Of a stretch of DNA of 62,500 bases, positions 13,671 through 26,346 are shown piece after piece. Positions within the stretch are counted from its first letter, which is position 1. The number at the start of each line of letters is the position of its first letter. Origin of the DNA: Plasmodium brasilianum. Lineage: Eukaryota > Apicomplexa > Aconoidasida > Haemosporida > Plasmodiidae. Under the pieces are notes generated by a model. The model was not told the origin of the DNA and ran no database searches. It saw only the letters and a program-made list of their open reading frames with translations. The stretch spans positions 1,345,001 through 1,407,500 of the forward strand of contig NC_090121.1 of assembly GCF_023973825.1 (NCBI RefSeq), read 5' to 3'. The translations under genes were made by a program, and so were the position numbers.

Positions 13671-16600
13671 ATAATAAATTATTGCTTTATTTATGTAGAC
13701 AAATTCCAGTATAAAAAATTTAACATTAATTCTGTATAGCATAGAAGTCTTTTTTTATTCTTGTTCAATTAAGCATTTTTTAATTAAAATATACGGTCTA
13801 TTTATTTATTTATTACTTTTATGTTTTACTATGAGCTTTTATAAGAATTTACTGAAAATTCTTATACAAGAAAATTAATAATATATTGTAGTATAAATTG
13901 TTTTACCTTTGGATTGTTACTTTTGTATATGTCAATTATCCATAATATTTAGTTGGAAATAATAAAAGCAATAATCATATGTTTTTTTAATTGTGAACAC
14001 ATTAGTTTTTATATTTGATTGATTGTATGCAGATAAACAAAAAATATATGCTTGTTTATCTTTTTGTGTTACAATGTTGATTCACTGGTGTTCGCTTCAT
14101 TAAAAAAAAAAAAAATACTAAATTATTATTCAAAATTTTTTTTATTAGAATTAACCAACTTAAAACATAGTTTAGTATGTTTAATTATTATAAAAGTCTG
14201 TACTAATTTTGATGCCCTAATTATTTGACTCTAATTTTATCTCTTAGATATGTTTGTCACGAAATGTTGTTATTTATGGAATGCATAACACATTAATTTC
14301 CTATACTCATTATCCTAATGGAATTATGAACAAAAGAATAATAGTGAACTAGCGTTGAATGAGTATTTTTTTAATGTTTTATTACTTTTTGTAATATATA
14401 TTTATTAGGTTGTGTGTGTATAGTACATGTACTCGTTTAGACATTTGACATGTGTAAAATTGGTAATACATACGATTTCTAAAATAAGAAATATGAATTA
14501 AACTTGAAAATACCTCTTCAGTTAAAAATCTTTATATCCTACACTAATACTGTTTATTATAACGAATGTCATATATCAGACGTGACGTAATTAGAGAGAA
14601 AAACATAGATAAGAGAAAAAAAAATTAATATAATAATTCATTTTTTATGGAAGCACATTTTCCATTAGGTAAAAATATAGCACAACGTTTTTACTATTTT
14701 TCCATTTTCACAGTTAACCCCCTGCTCCATTTATCTTAAAAAAATATGAAGAAACCTGCTAATTAAGCTGCAGGAAATACCATTAACATCATACTAAATA
14801 TTTTTTTCCAGTTTATATATAAATATAGAGATACTGTTTTTGAGGAATTCATAGTTGTCATATCTACCTTAGATATATATTTTTTCATTTGTAATTTAAT
14901 GCGTAATATCAGATATAAATGAAAGAATATTTACGAAAATTTTAGTTCCTTTGGCTTGGTCCTTAATGAATACAATTGTGGTTATTAATAAAGTATAAAT
15001 CATTTTTATGATTATTTGTTTTGGGTTACCATGTATTAATTGTGTGGTCAATAATGCATTAGATAACATACATATTCAGAGTAAAAGTTTATTTATATGA
15101 AATAAATAATATTCTTTTACACATTTTTGATTTAAATTCAGTTTATCCTTCAAAATGGATTATAATTTATTCAACATGGAATTCTAAAGTTTAGACAAAA
15201 TGCTGAGCAAAGCATTTTTTTATGCATCTGATTTGTATTTTCTCTAACATTTAATTAGTGTAAATTTTGCGCTATTTCAAATAAAAAAAATACTAATGAT
15301 AGGATATGAAACCTTGTAAAATAAATCTAAGAATTTTTTTTTTTTTTCATATTAAAGAAAAGTCAAATTTACTTATACATTTAATTTTTCAGTAAAATAT
15401 ATAATTTTATTTTTGTATTTGAAAGTACAAAAATTACCAATGTAATATCCAAAAGCACATTACTGACTATAAAGTTATTATCCAAAATGAGCATAGAGGT
15501 ATGATTACATAAAGACAAACATAAAAAATATTTTATTTAGATATACTCATAATCATTATAGTACAATATAAAGAATAACATTCAAATAATAAGATATTAC
15601 CTCAAGGGCACTACTACTTAAACAAGATTAGAAGGCCTATTAAAGCTTATTTCCATAGTTAATATAAAATGTAATTTTTAAACTTATAAAAATATAGATT
15701 AACATTTTAAATCTAAAGCATTTTTGCAACTACCCCTTGATCGATTTGACCTTGAAATAAATAAATTTACTAGTATGTAATTATAAGTATTTTCCTCAAG
15801 ATAAACTATCACGTTAAAAAAATGAATAAGAAACTTTGTACAAACTAAAAAATAAAAAAAATTCAAGATTCATGCATTAAATATTCAGAAGTTAATCTTT
15901 TTTTCAGATGATCAAACAATAATTTTGATGTCTGACGTTAATTTTTTTAGATTATTTGTTTAAATGAATTATTACAATATATATCATGAACCTATGACAC
16001 GTTTTATTAATTATATCTCTTCTATGTGTTGATCAGATAAAAATTATTATACGAAAAAAAAGATTAAATAATACAAAATGTATTATGTTCATTACGTTTG
16101 AAAGATACGTGTAAATTGATCAATTTTTTTTGTTGTAATAAATAAAGTGAAAAGCGCTATTACATGAAAAAACACATTTCTACTAATTTCCAAGAATATA
16201 TACTTCAAAAAAAATTGAACAGATAAGGAAAAATAAAAATGTATTTTATCTTTTCACCTTATTTTGGAATCGTGTTCGTTCCATATGAATATATGGAGGA
16301 ATATATACTTATATATAAAGGTATTAAATATTTTTCTTTAATTGAAGCTAGTCTGTTTTAATAACATACTTTGTTTTTGTTGGGAATTATTACAAGTATT
16401 ATGGAAAATAAAATGCAATTAATTGTCATTCTTTTCTTTGGAAATTTTATTTTTTAATTATAAAACTATTTTTTGGAAAATATGAAAATACTTTAAAAGT
16501 TTATTTTCTGCAAATATAAATCATAATGCTTGTCCAATACTGTTTATAAAAATGAACTAAAAAATACATATTGTGTAAGACTATATGAACCCATTATTTT

Positions 16601-18500
16601 ATAAATGACATAAAATAAAGGAAGAATTAAATTTTTCTTAGGGTTCCTCTAAATTGTAAAGAAAAAAAAAAAACGTATTGTAATATAGAGGAACAATTTC
16701 AATTTAAATTGATAACGTTAATTATTAAAAAAATTATGAAATGTGTGTTTTTAATTCATAGTGTTATTATTTATTTCAATGTTTTAAATTATAGTGTTCT
16801 TTCTTAATAGTTTCTTGGGCGTGCTGCACGAAAAATGGAGAAAATATAATATAGAAAATTACGTTGTTCATAAAAATTGAGTTTAAATATTTTTTTTAAA
16901 AAATATTTTTGAAATGTGCATTTTAATGACGACTACAATAATATTTTTTAACCTTCTGATATAACATGATCATGTAAATTAATGTTCATATGAAAAAAAA
17001 AAAAAAAATAGCATGTATAAATTAAGTAGTAAATAAAAACGTATTTTAAAACAGGAAACTTGCAAAATTCTTCTAGTTTAATCCGAATAAAAGTAGTGGT
17101 ACTTTAAATATTATTTTTATATTGTATTATATAAAATTTATTTATATGTTTTTCATTCCTTTATATTAAAAACGACAAAAAGAAAAAAAAAATATTTTTT
17201 TTAAACTTATGGTTTACGTAAATTATTACATAGAAAATGCACATGTTTTTATGGAACCACATATATGGAGCACATTATCATGTACTGCAAAAAAATTGTT
17301 CATGTAATTGAAAATAATAATTATTTATGCCTCAGACACATAGTATCAACATTCCATTAACAAAAAAATGATTCTTTTATAAGATGAAATACATAAGAAA
17401 TAAGAAAAATTAAGAAAGCTTGTTACAAATATATGATGAAAGCAATGACGTCACTATTTAAATTAATTATATCTATCCAATTATGTTTTTTAATATGATT
17501 GGATAAATATACATTAATAATAAGGATCTTAAAAATATTTATAAAAAGAATAGTGGCAAAAAAAATACTCTTTCGACTTCATTTTTTTATTCCTTTATAT
17601 GAATATAACAGTAGAAACTACGGAATTTAATATACATTTTTTTAAATAAATATAAAAAAGAAAAAAATTAATTTAAAATAAAAAATATATAAACACAATG
17701 TTCATAAATATAAAAATTTTACTTCTAAATATTAAAAAAATATTACGTTAAATACTTGTATGTTCTTCGAATTAAGGTATTATTACTTAAAAAATGGTGA
17801 ATTTATGTAAATTTAAGTAAAATAAACCAAAACAAAAATGCAACAGAAAACAAATTAAATTTAAAAAGTATGTTTTACATTTATTTATATATCATTAAAA
17901 ATAGCAAGATAAGGTAGAACAAATCATGTGAATTTTACTTGTGCAACGTCCTTTATTAAGATATGTAAATCTTTCATTTGGAATTTTAAGATATACAATG
18001 AAAAAAATAATACTGCTTGTATGTATATTATTCATATATTGGAAACATTTATAACCCACAAAAAAAAAAAAAAAATACGTATGCATGTATATATATATAT
18101 ATGTATTTAAGTAAATATTTGAATACATGATATTCATGATTCATTATATTATTGTCATTTAAAAGTAAATCTCCAGAAATGTAAAAAATATTCCAATTTT
18201 TATGCATTTAAAAACTACAAATTTTACTAAAATTTTTTTATAAAATATAATTTTTTTTTTATGAGGTTTCTCATGAATTTTTTTTTTCCAGCTTGTTTTG
18301 AGGCATTTTACTTGAATGACATATGATTGGAAAAGATGTACACATATATATTTATATGTATATGTATATACGTATAAAGAAAAAAATTGTGTAAAATATT
18401 TATTCTATCATCATTAACGTTTTACATAAAATATAAACAAATAAAATATTAACGAAAAAAAAAAAAAACTTACAAACTTTAAAAAAATTACGTTTTTAAA
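13671..18500. other. Gene-free right flank of the centromere
   Basis: About 4.8 kb with dense stops in every frame and no coding signature. As in the left flank, the sequence is mostly unique, with A or T runs up to about 17 but hardly any long (TA)n arrays until about 18.07 kb. The last few hundred bases, with T-rich tracts and the run of A just before 18480, are presumably the promoter and 5' leader of the RING gene starting at 18501. No RNA gene or mobile element was recognised. Confidence 0.7.
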
Positions 18501-19574
18501 ATGATTCATGGTTCAGAAGAAAATATAAAAGGAAATGCAGAAATTATATCAGTTGATGACAAATCAGTAACTAATGAAAACAATTTTGAAAAAAAAAATA
18601 TAAATGACTGTGTAATTAACGAAGAAATCATAATCTCAGATGATTCCAAAAATACGGAATATTCATCCGTGCAATCGGATTATGAAAAAGAAATATTAAA
18701 TGAGTTTTATGATTTAAATGAAGGAAAAAATGAAGAAGTTATAAGTATAAATTCAAATTTAATGGGTATACTTGAAGACATTTGTTCACAGTCTTCAGAA
18801 GAAGACGAAGAAAAAGAAAAAGAAAATTTGGAAGAAAATGAAGATCAAATTTCTCATTTAGGAATAGAGACGGAACATAATTACAGTGGTGACAACATCA
18901 GTAGCAGTCACACAGATATGAGTACTAAAGGTTATAACACAAATAATGATGCAAATAATGATGCAAATAATGATGCAAATAATGATGCAAATAATGATGC
19001 AAATAATGATGCAAGTAATAATGCAAATAATGATGCAAATAATGATGCAAATAATGATGCAAATATTAATTATAACAGTAATAATTATAACAATAATAAT
19101 TATAATGATGATAATAATAATAAGTGGAATAACACAAGTTTGTATATTAACAGTAGCAGTAATTGTGATAATAATAATAATAATGGCAGTGATGATATAA
19201 ATGATAGTAAGGAAGATGATGTTATATATGTCATATGCAATATATGTTCAGATGTAATGGACGAATCAATTTTTGAAGATCATTTATATGCCCACACACT
19301 AGATTGCCAATCAGAGAATCAAGTAAATGATACATATAAAAACGAAATGAATTTAAATAATGACATTTCTAATAATTCTGGATCAAGCACAAACATACAA
19401 AATATATGTGAACAGAGGCGTCCCTTCAGTGATGCACATCGTGCACATAATAATTCGGATGTGATGTTGTATAATAATATTAATAATAATATTAATAATA
19501 ATATTAATAATAATATTAATAATAATATTAATAATAATATTAATAATAATAACAATAACAATAATAATAATAAT

Positions 19575-19621
<47 letters not shown>

Positions 19622-22136
19622 TAATAACAATAATAATAATAATAATAATAATAGTAATTATAATAATAATGATGATGACGATGTAGAAGAAGATAATTTT
19701 TTTAATATGATTTATAACTACAATTTAAATCTTAATAATTTTAGAAGCAATTCGTTAGTTATTAATAAAAAAGAAAATAATATGGAAATTTGTAGTTCCA
19801 TGCAAAGAAATGATAATTTCCTAAATACATTACAAAATACCACAAATTCAAAAAATACTATTGAAACAAGCGCAACAAGAAATGAGATAAGATACACTCC
19901 ATTGACTAATAATGATGTTGAAAATGTAAACAGGAATGTAATGAGAAATAGAAGGAATTTATTTAATATATCAGGGGAAAAAAGTTGTATTGATGATACG
20001 TATTTATCTATTATAAGAGAATCAATTTCTACTATTTTATATAACGGAGATACCGCATTATCAGTAAGATGTGATACCATGAACAGTAATGTAGATAATA
20101 ATGATAACAGTAATAATAATCAAAATGAAGGAAAATATAGTAGCATTGTTAATAATATAAATACAATGATGAATTGCATACAGACTAGTGTAAATAAGGT
20201 TAGAGAGAAATCCATGAGTACTATTAATAATATAAACAGAGACATAGGCAATTATGTAAATAGAAATATGAGCAGTGTATTGAGGGATATAAATGAATTA
20301 ACAAGGAAAAATACAATAAATAAAAATATTAACTTTGTTGATAAGGTATTATTGTATAAAAAATTAAATAAAATATATAAAAATTTGCATAATATAGATA
20401 AAAAAATTAATACTGCATTAGAAAAGTGTATTCGTGATTTAGGAAGTAACAACAGTAACAGTAGTAGTAATCGTAATAACAATAGCAATAATAATAATAG
20501 CAGTAATAACAACAACAATAACAACAATAACAACAATAATAATAACAATAATAACAATAATAATAACAGTTATAACAGTAATAATAGTAATAACAATAGT
20601 AGTAGTGCTAGTAACAGTAGAAACTACTGTGGCATTAATAACGGCGGAAGTACTCATAACAGAAGTGATAACAGTAGTAGTTACGGCGAATATAGAAATT
20701 GGAATTATAGGGAAAACAATACATTTAGGACTAGAGAAAATAATAGTTACAATATACATATACCATCAGATAACATTAGTAGAACAACAGGTTCAATGGC
20801 ATATAACGGAAACTATAATTCTAGTTTTTATAATAACAACACTATTTCACGTGAAAATTTTTCCACAGCTTCATCAGACAGATCTACCTCTTATTATTCA
20901 ACAAGACCTTATGAACAAAATGCTTGTAACATAACAGGGAGTGTTAATGATGTAAATTATTTATATTCTAATCTAGTTAATAGATATCCTACAATTTGTG
21001 AAAACGTTTCATTTTCTCACTTCGACAATAGCCCTAACAATATCTGGCCATTAAGAAGAGTAACAAACAACACTGTTGGCACAATCAATAGTAGTATAAG
21101 AAATTCAATGCAGAATAGAGAAACAAATAACTTAAATATGAATATTAATAGTTTTAGCTATTCCAACATAAACAATAATGATAGTGCTAGTATTTTTTCA
21201 AGAAATCATGTGAGCAATGTCTATAATAACGTAAATAGAAGCATTAGATACAATTTAATTAATAATACAGTAACAGTTGAAACTTTTTACCCAGACGCAG
21301 AAAATCATTCGTTATTTCTAGGAAATAGATACAATGGAAACAGTAGAGTAGACAGGACGAATAATAATATTATTAATACCAATACTAATATGAATAATAA
21401 CAATATTACTACTCTTAATATAAATGACAATAATAACGGAGTCACTAGTATAAGTACGACTAGAATTACTAATGGGGGTAATAATAATAGAACTGCACTT
21501 ACTATTAACAGAAATAATAACAGCGGTAGTAGTAGTAGTAATGGTAGAAGCACCATTTTAACTTCTAATGGGGAAAACCGTATTACAAGTACGCATACTA
21601 TTAACAGATGTAATAATACTACTAGAGTTATATCCAATGGAAGAATTATTTCTAATAGACGCAATAACAATGCAACAGCTAGTTATAGCTATGTAAGTAA
21701 CAGTTCGAATGGTGATGATTTTAATAACAGCAACACAGAAATAGTATCGCAGAATATTTTAGGTGCAAATTTAATATTTGAAGAAACATTAACAAGCAAC
21801 AACGATATTGCTAATGGAAATATAAATTCATACAGAAGAGTAAACAATAATAATTTTTTTATCAATGAAATAGTAGAAGAGGAAAATACAAATGAGAATT
21901 TAGGTACATCTCCAATGTTAGAGGAGAATAATGATTATTTAATTGTTCATTTTGATATAAAAAAAAATAAGAATAATAACTTGAAAATATGTTCAATTTG
22001 TTATGAAAATTATCAACATAATGAACCGCTTATATTTTTGCCTTGTACTCATAATTTCCACAAATCGTGTATAATTGAATGGATTAATAAAAAACCTATA
22101 TGTCCTATTTGTAAAATTAACATTAAGAATTTTTAA
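18501..22136 (+). CDS. RING-H2 finger protein, putative E3 ubiquitin ligase (1,211 aa)
   Basis: A single exon from an ATG just after an A-rich leader. The last 50 residues form a RING-H2 finger: Cys at 1164 and 1167, the core C-T-H-N-F-H-K-S-C with the two His ligands, then ten residues to a final CPIC ending at 1204. This C3H2C3 order is that of E3 ligases that recruit an E2 enzyme. A second possible zinc site (CNIC, then 11 residues, H, 3 residues, H) lies near residues 244-264. The rest is acidic at the N-terminus and then dominated by Asn: an NNDA tandem repeat (about residues 148-187) and two long poly-Asn tracts (about 323-390 and 655-690). No membrane segment is seen. Substrates cannot be inferred. 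It is the first gene right of the centromere. Confidence 0.92.
18942..19061 (+). repeat. 12-bp coding tandem repeat (Asn-Asn-Asp-Ala)
   Basis: About ten copies of AATAATGATGCA in the RING gene, with one copy changed to Ser-Asn. All copies stay in frame. This is typical slippage-prone, low-complexity Plasmodium coding DNA. Confidence 0.9.
19470..19670 (+). repeat. AAT-trinucleotide tract encoding poly-Asn
   Basis: First a 12-bp unit giving Ile-Asn-Asn-Asn, then nearly uninterrupted AAT/AAC codons. A second such tract is at about 20,455-20,600. The long Leu/Ile frames on the opposite strand are shadows of these tracts. Confidence 0.9.
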
Positions 22137-23558
22137 AAAAAACGAAGGGCCTCCTTAAACTTTAAAAATAATTTTATTTTAGATTTTAAATTGAACATTT
22201 TTAAAGTACATTATTCAATCACTTTTTGTATAATCACTCGTTCATTTTACATCGCTGTTGTATCCCTCATTCCACACATAAATAAGTTCACTTTTTCCTT
22301 ATATTAATTTTTTTTTTTTTATATTTCATTTTATTTTCTTTTATGATTGTGTAGTGCATTTTTACAGTGTTTTTTTACGTTTGCATTGCAAATTTTAGGT
22401 TTTAATAGCTTATAAAAAAAAAAAAAAAATTGTCATTTCATTTTTTTTTTCTATTACATATGTATTAAAATACACGTGATAAATCAATTATAACGGAAAA
22501 ATTAAATTTATAAATGTACAGAAATGATAATAATGCGTAGTAAATCAGCATTTCAAAGGTGAACAAATATGAAAAAAAATATACAAACGAAAAGTAAAAA
22601 AAATGCGGAAACAAAATTTGTAGGACCAAATAAATACTCAAATGAGAATGTTAAATGGTTGTTTATTATTAATATACACATACATAATCGCATATATATT
22701 ATATGTGTATATATATATCCTGTGTAAAACAAAAACAAAAAAAAAAAAAAAAAAATTCCATGCTACACAGAATTATTTTTTCTATTATTAATATATCAAA
22801 AGAGCATAGATATATTTTATTACACGAAAAAAATCATTAATGAAATGAGAATAACACAGTAATAATCACTAAAATTAGTATAAAAGAACAAAAGTAAAAT
22901 GATACTAAATGGAACAAAAAGAAATATGAAAAATGAGACACAAAAAAGCATATTTTTATATAAATAATTGTATATGACAAAAATGAATAAGTTACACAAA
23001 TAGCTGAAGGTAGCATTTATTTGTATTAAAAGTAGTATGTATATATACATAATATATTTAATTAATTTTTTTATAACTATACCGAAACCAACAATTTTTG
23101 GAAAAATTAATAAAAAAATTGTATATAGAACGGGGAAAACCTCCTTTTATGTATGTATGTACGCATTTTATTAAAAAAAAAAAAAAAAAAAGCACTCTTA
23201 CTTTTCCTGTGTAATTTGCAATATATTTTCATGTAACATTTATTATTCGTTATTACTCGGAAATGCAGAAAAAAAAGCGTATTCTTATAAGTGTTTATTT
23301 AAAACATTTTGTTGCACTTTTTATACTTTCTTTTTTCCCTTCCCTGTCTTTTCAAAAAGAGCCAATATATTTTAAAGGGGTATTGCAATGAGAAAATAAA
23401 AGAGGAAATAAGTGAAATTTAAAAAGGGTCTCAAGATATATATTTGCTATTAAATGAAGTTAGATACACTTTGTGCTAATCCGAGTATTAGCATTACTTT
23501 TGTTAGCTCCTATTTATTTACAACTATTTTTCACTCTGGCACATTCGCTTATGTTTAT
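22137..23558. other. Intergenic region between convergent genes
   Basis: About 1.4 kb shared by the 3' ends of the RING gene (+) and the CIR_N gene (-). It holds A and T homopolymers (for example near 22740 and 23173) and no convincing coding or RNA signal. Confidence 0.6.
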
Positions 23559-24356
23559 TCACGTTTTTATTTTTTCTCCCTTTTTCTTTCTCTTTCTTTC
23601 TCTTTCTTTCTCTTTCTTTCTCTTTCTTTCTCTTTTCCTCTTCTTTTTATCCTTTTTATATTTTATAAGTGTTCTGATATGGTCATATTTCTTTGTTTTT
23701 TCTTTTTCTCTTTTGTCATTTCTATGTTTTAATGTTTTCGCGTCATTATATTCATGTTCTTTACTTTCTGAGGAGCCTTTTTTTTGCTTGAATTTGTCAG
23801 AATGTTTATCGTGGGAACTGCTCGTAAACGGACCCACAGTTTGACACTTTGTTTGTCTATTTGTTTGATCATTTTTTAACTCATTTGTTTCGCTCTTTTT
23901 TAAAAAAATGAAGTTTTCTTTATTTAAAAACCACTCGCTTTGACTAATTTTGATTTTATCAAAGTCTGAAATAATTTTCGCATTATTTTTTTTATCATAG
24001 ATACAATTTCCTCCATTAAAATTCTCATCGTTATATATATAGTGACATTTTTTTATTAAATATTCTTCATGCATTTTATTTCTTCTATTTATTTCTTTTT
24101 CTTCTTGCATAAATAAATTAATATGTTCATTGTATTCAGTTGTAGTTCCCTTCTTTTCATTATTATAATGTATATGTATGTTGTTTTTTAGATGACTAAT
24201 TGTTTTTTCAAATGCAAGTTCATTCTTTTTTCTCTCTTTTTTTTCTTCTTCTTTTATAATTTTATTTTCATCATAATTAACTTTATACTGAACATCTTTC
24301 CTATAAACATTCCACTTTTTTTGGGGTAGGATATTCAAGCCCCCATGGCCTCCCAT
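23559..24356 (-). CDS. CIR_N-domain protein, LENG1-like (265 aa)
   Basis: The N-terminus reads MGGHGGLNILPQKKWNVYRK followed by a Lys/Glu-rich helix. The GLNILPQKxWNVY signature is the CIR N-terminal (CIR_N) domain found in the corepressor CIR and in LENG1 proteins. Around residues 85-105 a segment with INLFMQEEKE also resembles LENG1, which favours that relative. The C-terminal 60 residues are almost all Lys, Arg and Glu and look like nuclear localisation and RNA-binding material; on the plus strand they appear as a TTTCTCTTTC repeat near 23580-23640. One exon, no signal peptide. A nuclear role, perhaps linked to splicing or transcription, is inference from the family. Confidence 0.85.
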   Translation of the reverse strand: MGGHGGLNILPQKKWNVYRKDVQYKVNYDENKIIKEEEKKERKKNELAFEKTISHLKNNIHIHYNNEKKGTTTEYNEHINLFMQEEKEINRRNKMHEEYLIKKCHYIYNDENFNGGNCIYDKKNNAKIISDFDKIKISQSEWFLNKENFIFLKKSETNELKNDQTNRQTKCQTVGPFTSSSHDKHSDKFKQKKGSSESKEHEYNDAKTLKHRNDKREKEKTKKYDHIRTLIKYKKDKKKRKRERKRKKEKERERKRKKKGEKIKT

Positions 24357-24440
24357 TATGCTTATAAAAATGAAAAAAAAAGAAAGGCGGCTTTGCTTTT
24401 CGCTTTCTCCTTTTTATGCATTAACAAGCTAATATATACT

Positions 24441-24471
<31 letters not shown>

Positions 24472-24926
24472 GTATATATGTATATATATATATATATATG
24501 TATATACAAAAGGATCTCTACACCTGCACTAGATTTATTTTTAGAAACATTTTACTTCATTTTGATATACTTATATTTTTAATATTGTTTATTTTCCAAT
24601 TATTGTAAGTCGCACGTGAATGCAAAAAATTAAAAAGCATTGTTAATGAAATTTTAAGAAAAAAAAAAAAAAAAAAAAATACAATTAAAACTGCGTTTAT
24701 TTTTAAAATGGAAAATTTACTTTATCCAGCTATCTCATTATTATTTTTTTTTTTTCTGCCAAATATTTATTTTACATTGCTCCCTTTTTTCTTGTAATTT
24801 TTTTATTTTTTCCTTTATAACAAATAAATTTTTTTTTTCATAAATTGCTACCATACTTTTGCATATGAGTAATAACAATATGAATAATAAATATATAACA
24901 AGTATAATAAAATATGTGCATATATA

Positions 24927-24972
<46 letters not shown>

Positions 24973-25010
24973 ATGAATATATATATAATGTACATAATTT
25001 AAACAATGCA

Positions 25011-25079
25011 GCCGCAAGCGCATCCGTTTGCTCCTTTTAAAATTAAAATGAACTTCAATTCAAGGTTTTTTGAAGAGAG
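25011..25079 (+). CDS. Possible first exon of an unrecognised small gene
   Basis: From the ATG near 25,008-25,012 about 24 codons (MQPQAHPFAPFKIKMNFNS...) run into a donor-like GAGAG|GTAAAA at about 25,080. The stretch is clearly richer in G+C and in Pro/Ala codons than its surroundings. I could not find a convincing second exon; a segment after ATAACAG at about 25,382 keeps phase for about 20 codons, but its end is unclear. It may be chance. Confidence 0.22.
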
Positions 25080-25546
25080 GTAAAAAATATAAAGGCTGTT
25101 TATTAGTGTATTTGTATGTATATATGTTACAATATAAAGAATGAAATCTTCACACATGTTAAGAAGGGACGCCCTTTTCCTTTATTATGTTAATAAAATT
25201 ATTCGTAGTGGAAAATGAAATATTCTGTGCTATGTACGAACTCTTTTATAGCAATTTTTATTTTTTACTCCATTATTGTCCCAGTTAAAAGGTTATTAGA
25301 ATATAATTACATATATGTATATATGATGGTACTCAGGAGATATTTTAATTTTTTTCTTATTGGAAAAATGGTGAAATAACAGGAAAAGCTGCCACTCGCA
25401 CAATTTCAGTATAAGCGGGCGGCCTTTTATTTTATTTTTTTTTTAAATTGTACCTATGTAGCACACATATATACATTAATTGCTGAGTAAAAATGGTGTA
25501 ATTACTTTTTCAAAATTGACCATTTATATATACAGCGTAAAACGTT

Positions 25547-25583
<37 letters not shown>

Positions 25584-25999
25584 TGGTAATTTACTCATTT
25601 CGCTTACTTATGCACAAACGGGGGTATGAACTTTTCTCTATTCTGTGTTTAGACAGTTGATATATTTCTTTTCTTTTATTTATTAATGTATAGGAAAAAT
25701 TATACAACGCAATTTTTTAAATTATAGTGAAATACTGATAGGTCACTGTTATGCCAAAAAAAAAAAAATAAAATAAAATAAAAAATAAAAAGAGGTATAA
25801 AAAAGGGAAAAAAAATGAAGCATATAAAAAAAAAAAAAAAAAAAAGAAAAAAGAAATGAAAAATACAGAAATAATAAAAGCAAAGTTAAATCACCTTATA
25901 ATTATGTGTAGTAATAAAATAAAAAATAAATCAAAATTTATTTACATATCAATAATATGATTAGAAAAAATTAGGTCCATACAAACGTACATACATACG

Positions 26000-26130
26000 T
26001 AAATACACGTACGTAAATACACATACGTAAATACACATACGTAAATATACATATGTTAATATACATATGTTAATATACATATGTTAATATACATATGTTA
26101 ATATACATATGTTAATATCCATACGTAAAT
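26000..26130. repeat. 14-bp minisatellite upstream of the zinc-ribbon gene's 3' end
   Basis: Head-to-tail copies of ATACATATGTTAAT on the right, grading into related ACACATACGTAAAT copies on the left. It lies between genes. Confidence 0.8.
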
Positions 26131-26346
26131 ACATACGTGTGTTCACCTAAGCATAAACTTAATAAAATGTAAGATAAAGGCAGTCTTTTTAATGAAGTAC
26201 GTGCTGCATAATAATATGCTCAAAATGGGTTGCAAAGGAAGCAAGCTGTACATATGGTATATATGAATATATACATACATATATACATACAAAAATTTAT
26301 GTATGTACAAATATATGTGCACATAAAGAGTCCGAGTTTACGTGCG

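Larger units (their letters stand above)
24357..26346. other. Intergenic region with microsatellites and a possible small exon
   Basis: Two kb between minus-strand genes. (TA)n arrays are at about 24440-24505, 24920-24965 and 25552-25577. A 14-bp repeat (unit ATACATATGTTAAT and variants) runs from about 26000 to 26130. A short plus-strand frame at 25011-25079 looks unusually coding-like and is listed separately. Confidence 0.6.

Noticed and set aside
19319..21670. Minus-strand frames rich in Leu, Ile and Val opposite the RING gene
   Set aside because: Complements of poly-Asn and Asn/Ser codons; the plus strand has the long frame, a good start and a RING domain.
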